64,000 nucleotides of DNA from assembly GCF_001905825.1 (NCBI RefSeq), contig NZ_LIVV01000005.1:450594-514593 (forward strand), read 5' to 3'. Shown here one piece after another: positions 61,427 to 64,000 of this stretch (positions are counted from its first letter, which is position 1; the number at the start of each line of letters is the position of its first letter). A model generated the notes under the pieces. That model had not been told where the DNA came from. It made no database searches and saw nothing but the letters and a program-made list of their open reading frames with translations. This stretch comes from Streptomyces sp. CB02009 (lineage in GTDB: Bacteria; Actinomycetota; Actinomycetes; Streptomycetales; Streptomycetaceae). Made by a program: the position numbers and the translations under genes.

Positions 61427-61459
61427 AAGGGGGGAGCGAACGTCGTTCGCTCCCCCCTT
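61427..61459 (+). terminator. Terminator after first kinase gene
   Basis: Perfect 15-base arms (61427-61441 and 61445-61459) with a 3-base loop, 64 bases after the kinase stop. It separates the two kinase genes into different transcripts. Confidence 0.82.
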
Positions 61460-61645
61460 CGGCGTCCCGCCCGGGCGGCAGCACAGCGGAGCTGCGGGGC
61501 TGCGGGGCCTCTGAGGTCGCGCCTCCGAGGTAGGGAAAACCCCCGCCCCCAGACGCCCACCCGCCTCATGGTCCCGGCAGGCCCGGCACGGAACCCTGGA
61601 GTACGTACCGCCCGCCCCCTCCCTGAGCAGAGAAGGACCCCAGCG

Positions 61646-62929
61646 ATGGCATCCCACCTCCCCGCCGCGATCCGCGCGCCGTTCGAGGGCCGCACCTGGC
61701 GTGCGCTGCTCTACGTACTGATCGGGCTGCCGCTGAGCGTCGTCTGGTTCGCGCTCTCCGTCGCCTTCGTCTCGGCCGGCGCCGGGCTGCTCATCACCTT
61801 CCTCGGCGTACCGATCCTCGCCGGGGCCCTCGCCATGTGCCGGGGCTTCGGCGTCGTCGAGCGGGCCCGGGCGCGCGCCCTGCTCGATGTCGACGTGCGG
61901 GCGCCCGAACCGGTGCGGGGCCGGACCGGCGGAGCCTTCTCCTGGATGGGTGCCATGTTGAAGAGCGGGGCGTCCTGGCGGCACCTGCTGTACGCGGTCG
62001 TGCACATGCCGTGGGCGGTGTTCTCGTTCTCCGTGACCGTGGCCTTCTGGACCTGGGGCTGGAGCCTCTTCACGTATCCGCTGTGGCAGTGGGTCTTCCC
62101 GGCGTACGTCGGGCAGGACGGCATCCAGCTGTACGGCGACGGGACCCACAACCTCTACCTCGACTCCCCCTTCGAGATCGCCGTCACCAGTCTCGCCGGG
62201 CTGCTCTTCGTGATGGCCGGCCCCTGGCTCCTGCGCGGTTTCGTCGCCGTCGACCGCTTCCTCGTCTCCGGTCTGCTCGGGCCCTCCCGGCTCGCCTCCC
62301 GTGTCACCGAGCTGGAGTCGGACCGCGGTGTCGTCGTCGACACCGCTGCGGCGGACCTGCGGCGCATCGAACGCGATCTGCACGACGGGGCGCAGGCACG
62401 GCTCGCCGCGCTCGCCATGGATCTCGGGCTCGCGAAGGAGAAGCTCGCGGAGGATCCGCAGGCCGCGGCGGTGCTGGTCGACGAGGCGCACGGCGAGGTG
62501 AAGCTCGCGCTCCAGGAGCTGCGGGACCTCGCCCGGGGCATCCACCCGGCCGTCCTCACCGACCGGGGTCTGGACGCGGCGCTTTCGGCGGTGGCCTCGC
62601 GGTGCGCGGTCCCGGTGTCGGTGGACGTCGACCTGCCGGCGCGGCCGGTGGCGGCGATCGAGGGCATCGCGTACTTCACCGTCTCGGAGCTGCTGCGGAA
62701 CGTCACGGCCCATGCGCGGGCGCGGCGGGCCTGGGTGGACGTGTGGCGCACGGGCGACCGGCTGATGCTGCAGGTGCGGGACGACGGGGTGGGCGGGGCG
62801 CACGTCGTGACCGGGCGGAGCCTGTCCTCGCTCACCGAGCGGGTGGGTGCGGTGGACGGGGTGCTCGCGGTGGATTCGCCGGAAGGCGGGCCCACGACGG
62901 TGACGGTGGAGCTGCCCTGGCGGGCATGA
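61646..62929 (+). CDS. NarL-type sensor histidine kinase (paralogue 2)
   Basis: A 427-residue kinase closely related to the previous one, notably over the stretch ELESDRGVVVDTAAADLRRI through GIHPAVLTDRGL. The phospho-acceptor is H246. Its sensor region has four to five TM segments and an extra extracellular loop (VFPAYVGQDGIQLYGDGTHNLYLDSP) missing from paralogue 1, so the two probably sense different signals. ATG 61646 follows AGAAGGA. A terminator lies between it and the response regulator gene. Confidence 0.9.
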   Translation: MASHLPAAIRAPFEGRTWRALLYVLIGLPLSVVWFALSVAFVSAGAGLLITFLGVPILAGALAMCRGFGVVERARARALLDVDVRAPEPVRGRTGGAFSWMGAMLKSGASWRHLLYAVVHMPWAVFSFSVTVAFWTWGWSLFTYPLWQWVFPAYVGQDGIQLYGDGTHNLYLDSPFEIAVTSLAGLLFVMAGPWLLRGFVAVDRFLVSGLLGPSRLASRVTELESDRGVVVDTAAADLRRIERDLHDGAQARLAALAMDLGLAKEKLAEDPQAAAVLVDEAHGEVKLALQELRDLARGIHPAVLTDRGLDAALSAVASRCAVPVSVDVDLPARPVAAIEGIAYFTVSELLRNVTAHARARRAWVDVWRTGDRLMLQVRDDGVGGAHVVTGRSLSSLTERVGAVDGVLAVDSPEGGPTTVTVELPWRA

Positions 62930-62976
62930 GCGGGCGGGGCGGGCGGGACAGGTCGGCCCGCCCACCAGGCACGACA

Positions 62977-63017
62977 GGGCCCGATCCCGCCGGATGCGAC
63001 CCGGCGGGATCGGGCCC
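62977..63017 (+). terminator. Terminator after second kinase gene
   Basis: Perfect 17-base arms (62977-62993 and 63001-63017) with a 7-base loop, 48 bases after the kinase stop. Confidence 0.82.
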
Positions 63018-63225
63018 TCACCCCGGGCACGGCAGGCCCCGCGCCCCCGCCGTGACCCGGCGCGACCGGACCCGCACCCGCGCACGGCAGAAAGTCCGTA
63101 GCGGGCACTCCTCCCGGGAATGAGCACAACGCGAGTCGATCCTGCGATGCTGGCCGAGTCGTGGGAAGTACTCGGGCAAGGCATGGGGGCTGTGGGGCGT
63201 GGCTGTGGATCAAGGGGTCGGGCGT

Positions 63226-63885
63226 GTGCGGGTGGTCATCGCGGAGGATTCCGTGCTGCTGCGGGAGGGACTGACCCGTCTTCTCACCGATCTCGGGCAT
63301 GACGTGGTCGCCGGGGTGGGGGACGGTGAGGCGCTCGTCGAGACCGTCGCCGGGCTCGCCACGCAGGGCGCGCTGCCGGACGTCGTCGTCGCCGACGTGC
63401 GGATGCCCCCGACGCACACGGACGAGGGGGTCCGCGCGGCCGTGCGGCTGCGCAAGGAGCATCCGGGTCTCGGTGTGCTCGTGCTGTCGCAGTACGTGGA
63501 GGAGCAGTACGCCACCGAACTCCTGGCCGGTTCGAGTCGCGGTGTGGGCTATCTGCTGAAGGACCGGGTCGCCGAGGTCCGGGAGTTCGTGGACGCCGTG
63601 GTGCGGGTCGCCGGCGGCGGTACCGCGCTGGACCCCGAGGTGGTGCAGCAGCTGCTGGGCCGGAGCCGTCAGCAGGACGTGCTGGCGAACCTCACACCGC
63701 GCGAGCGGGAGGTCCTCGGTCTGATGGCGGAGGGGCGGACGAACTCGGCGATCGCGAAGGCGCTGGTGGTGAGCGACGGCGCGGTGGAGAAGCACATCAG
63801 CAACATCTTCCTGAAGCTGGGGCTCTCGCCGAGTGACGGCGATCACCGTCGGGTACTGGCGGTGTTGACGTATCTGAAATCCTGA
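63226..63885 (+). CDS. LuxR/NarL-family response regulator
   Basis: A 219-residue two-component regulator. The receiver domain begins MRVVIAEDSVLLREGL with the acidic pair near residues 7-8 and the phospho-acceptor D57 in VVVADVRMPP. The C-terminal LuxR helix-turn-helix is LTPREREVLGLMAEGRTNSAIAKALVVSDGAVEKHI. I chose GTG 63226 because AAGGGG lies 8 bases upstream; GTG 63199 and 63205 are in-frame alternatives. It is the natural partner for one or both upstream kinases. Confidence 0.9.
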   Translation: MRVVIAEDSVLLREGLTRLLTDLGHDVVAGVGDGEALVETVAGLATQGALPDVVVADVRMPPTHTDEGVRAAVRLRKEHPGLGVLVLSQYVEEQYATELLAGSSRGVGYLLKDRVAEVREFVDAVVRVAGGGTALDPEVVQQLLGRSRQQDVLANLTPREREVLGLMAEGRTNSAIAKALVVSDGAVEKHISNIFLKLGLSPSDGDHRRVLAVLTYLKS

Positions 63886-63887
63886 TC

Positions 63888-63906
63888 ATCTGACACCCTG
63901 TCAGAT
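63888..63906. promoter_or_regulatory. 8-bp inverted repeat ATCTGACA-CCC-TGTCAGAT
   Basis: Perfect 8-base arms (63888-63895 and 63899-63906) start 3 bases after the response-regulator stop. It is AT-richer than terminators nearby and has no U-run, so it may be a protein-binding site for a downstream gene beyond the window or a weak terminator. Confidence 0.45.
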
Positions 63907-64000
63907 ATCGAGGGGAAGCCGTTTTCCCGGAGTCACCGAGGTCACCACCCGCGTGACCACCAGGAAGGCGGCCCTCCTAGGGCCCCCAGGGACCCTAGGT

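Noticed and set aside
59915..63184. A 1089-codon - strand frame opposite both kinase genes
   Set aside because: Arg/Pro/His-rich antisense shadow; two kinases with full motifs occupy the + strand.

Overview
The window is a high-GC actinobacterial chromosome segment, almost certainly Streptomyces. The signs are strong G/C third-position bias, frequent GTG and TTG starts, an RpoB that starts at a TTG, the tRNA-Trp/secE/nusG/rplKA/lipoprotein/rplJL/rpoBC order, a duplicate nuo cluster without nuoD-G, and a 17-kb conjugative-type element in a tRNA-Tyr gene.

Layout. (1) 1-2672, + strand: the end of a phage-derived cassette (structural-type proteins, an amidase endolysin, a holin-like protein and a coiled-coil/TM protein). 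It converges on rpoC across a strong shared hairpin. (2) 2741-15921, - strand: core transcription and translation genes rpoC, rpoB, rplL, rplJ, a lipoprotein gene, rplA, rplK, nusG, secE and tRNA-Trp, with terminator-like hairpins between the transcription units. (3) 16129-26293: aspC, an adenosine deaminase homologue, a conserved hypothetical gene, murB, a DHA2-type MFS exporter with its TetR-type repressor (both preceded by the same operator), a HadA/HadB-like dehydratase pair, rpmG, tRNA-Met, tRNA-Thr, a cytosine-deaminase-like amidohydrolase and an NAD(P)-binding protein.

(4) 26357-43450: an actinomycete integrative and conjugative element (AICE, pSAM2-like) bounded by a perfect 57-bp direct repeat. 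The right copy is the 3' part of an intact tRNA-Tyr(GTA). Just inside the left end sits a large, lower-GC cargo gene: two predicted TM helices, an NB-ARC STAND NTPase and about 14 WD40 repeats, the best candidate in the window for an undescribed defence or signalling system. Next come a GntR/UTRA (KorSA-like) regulator in an operon with a YdcF-family gene, with palindromic operators. The transfer module follows (small membrane and zinc-ribbon proteins, a DUF2637-like spread protein, an FtsK/TraB-like DNA translocase), then a prim-pol and P-loop ATPase replication pair, a 10-copy TGCGTCAC iteron array as candidate origin, and xis-int.

(5) 43650-49459: YajQ, methylated-DNA methyltransferase and AlkB (adjacent alkylation-repair genes), an APC permease, a barstar-domain protein, YccF, HtpX and MscL. 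(6) 49497-59880, - strand: nuoA-B-C-H-I-J-K-L-M-N, translationally coupled almost throughout. nuoD, E, F and G are missing, and NuoC carries a repetitive tail of about 370 residues. (7) 60170-63885: two paralogous NarL-type sensor kinases and one LuxR-type response regulator.

All functions are inferred from reading the sequence. No database searches, structure predictions or computed statistics were available.
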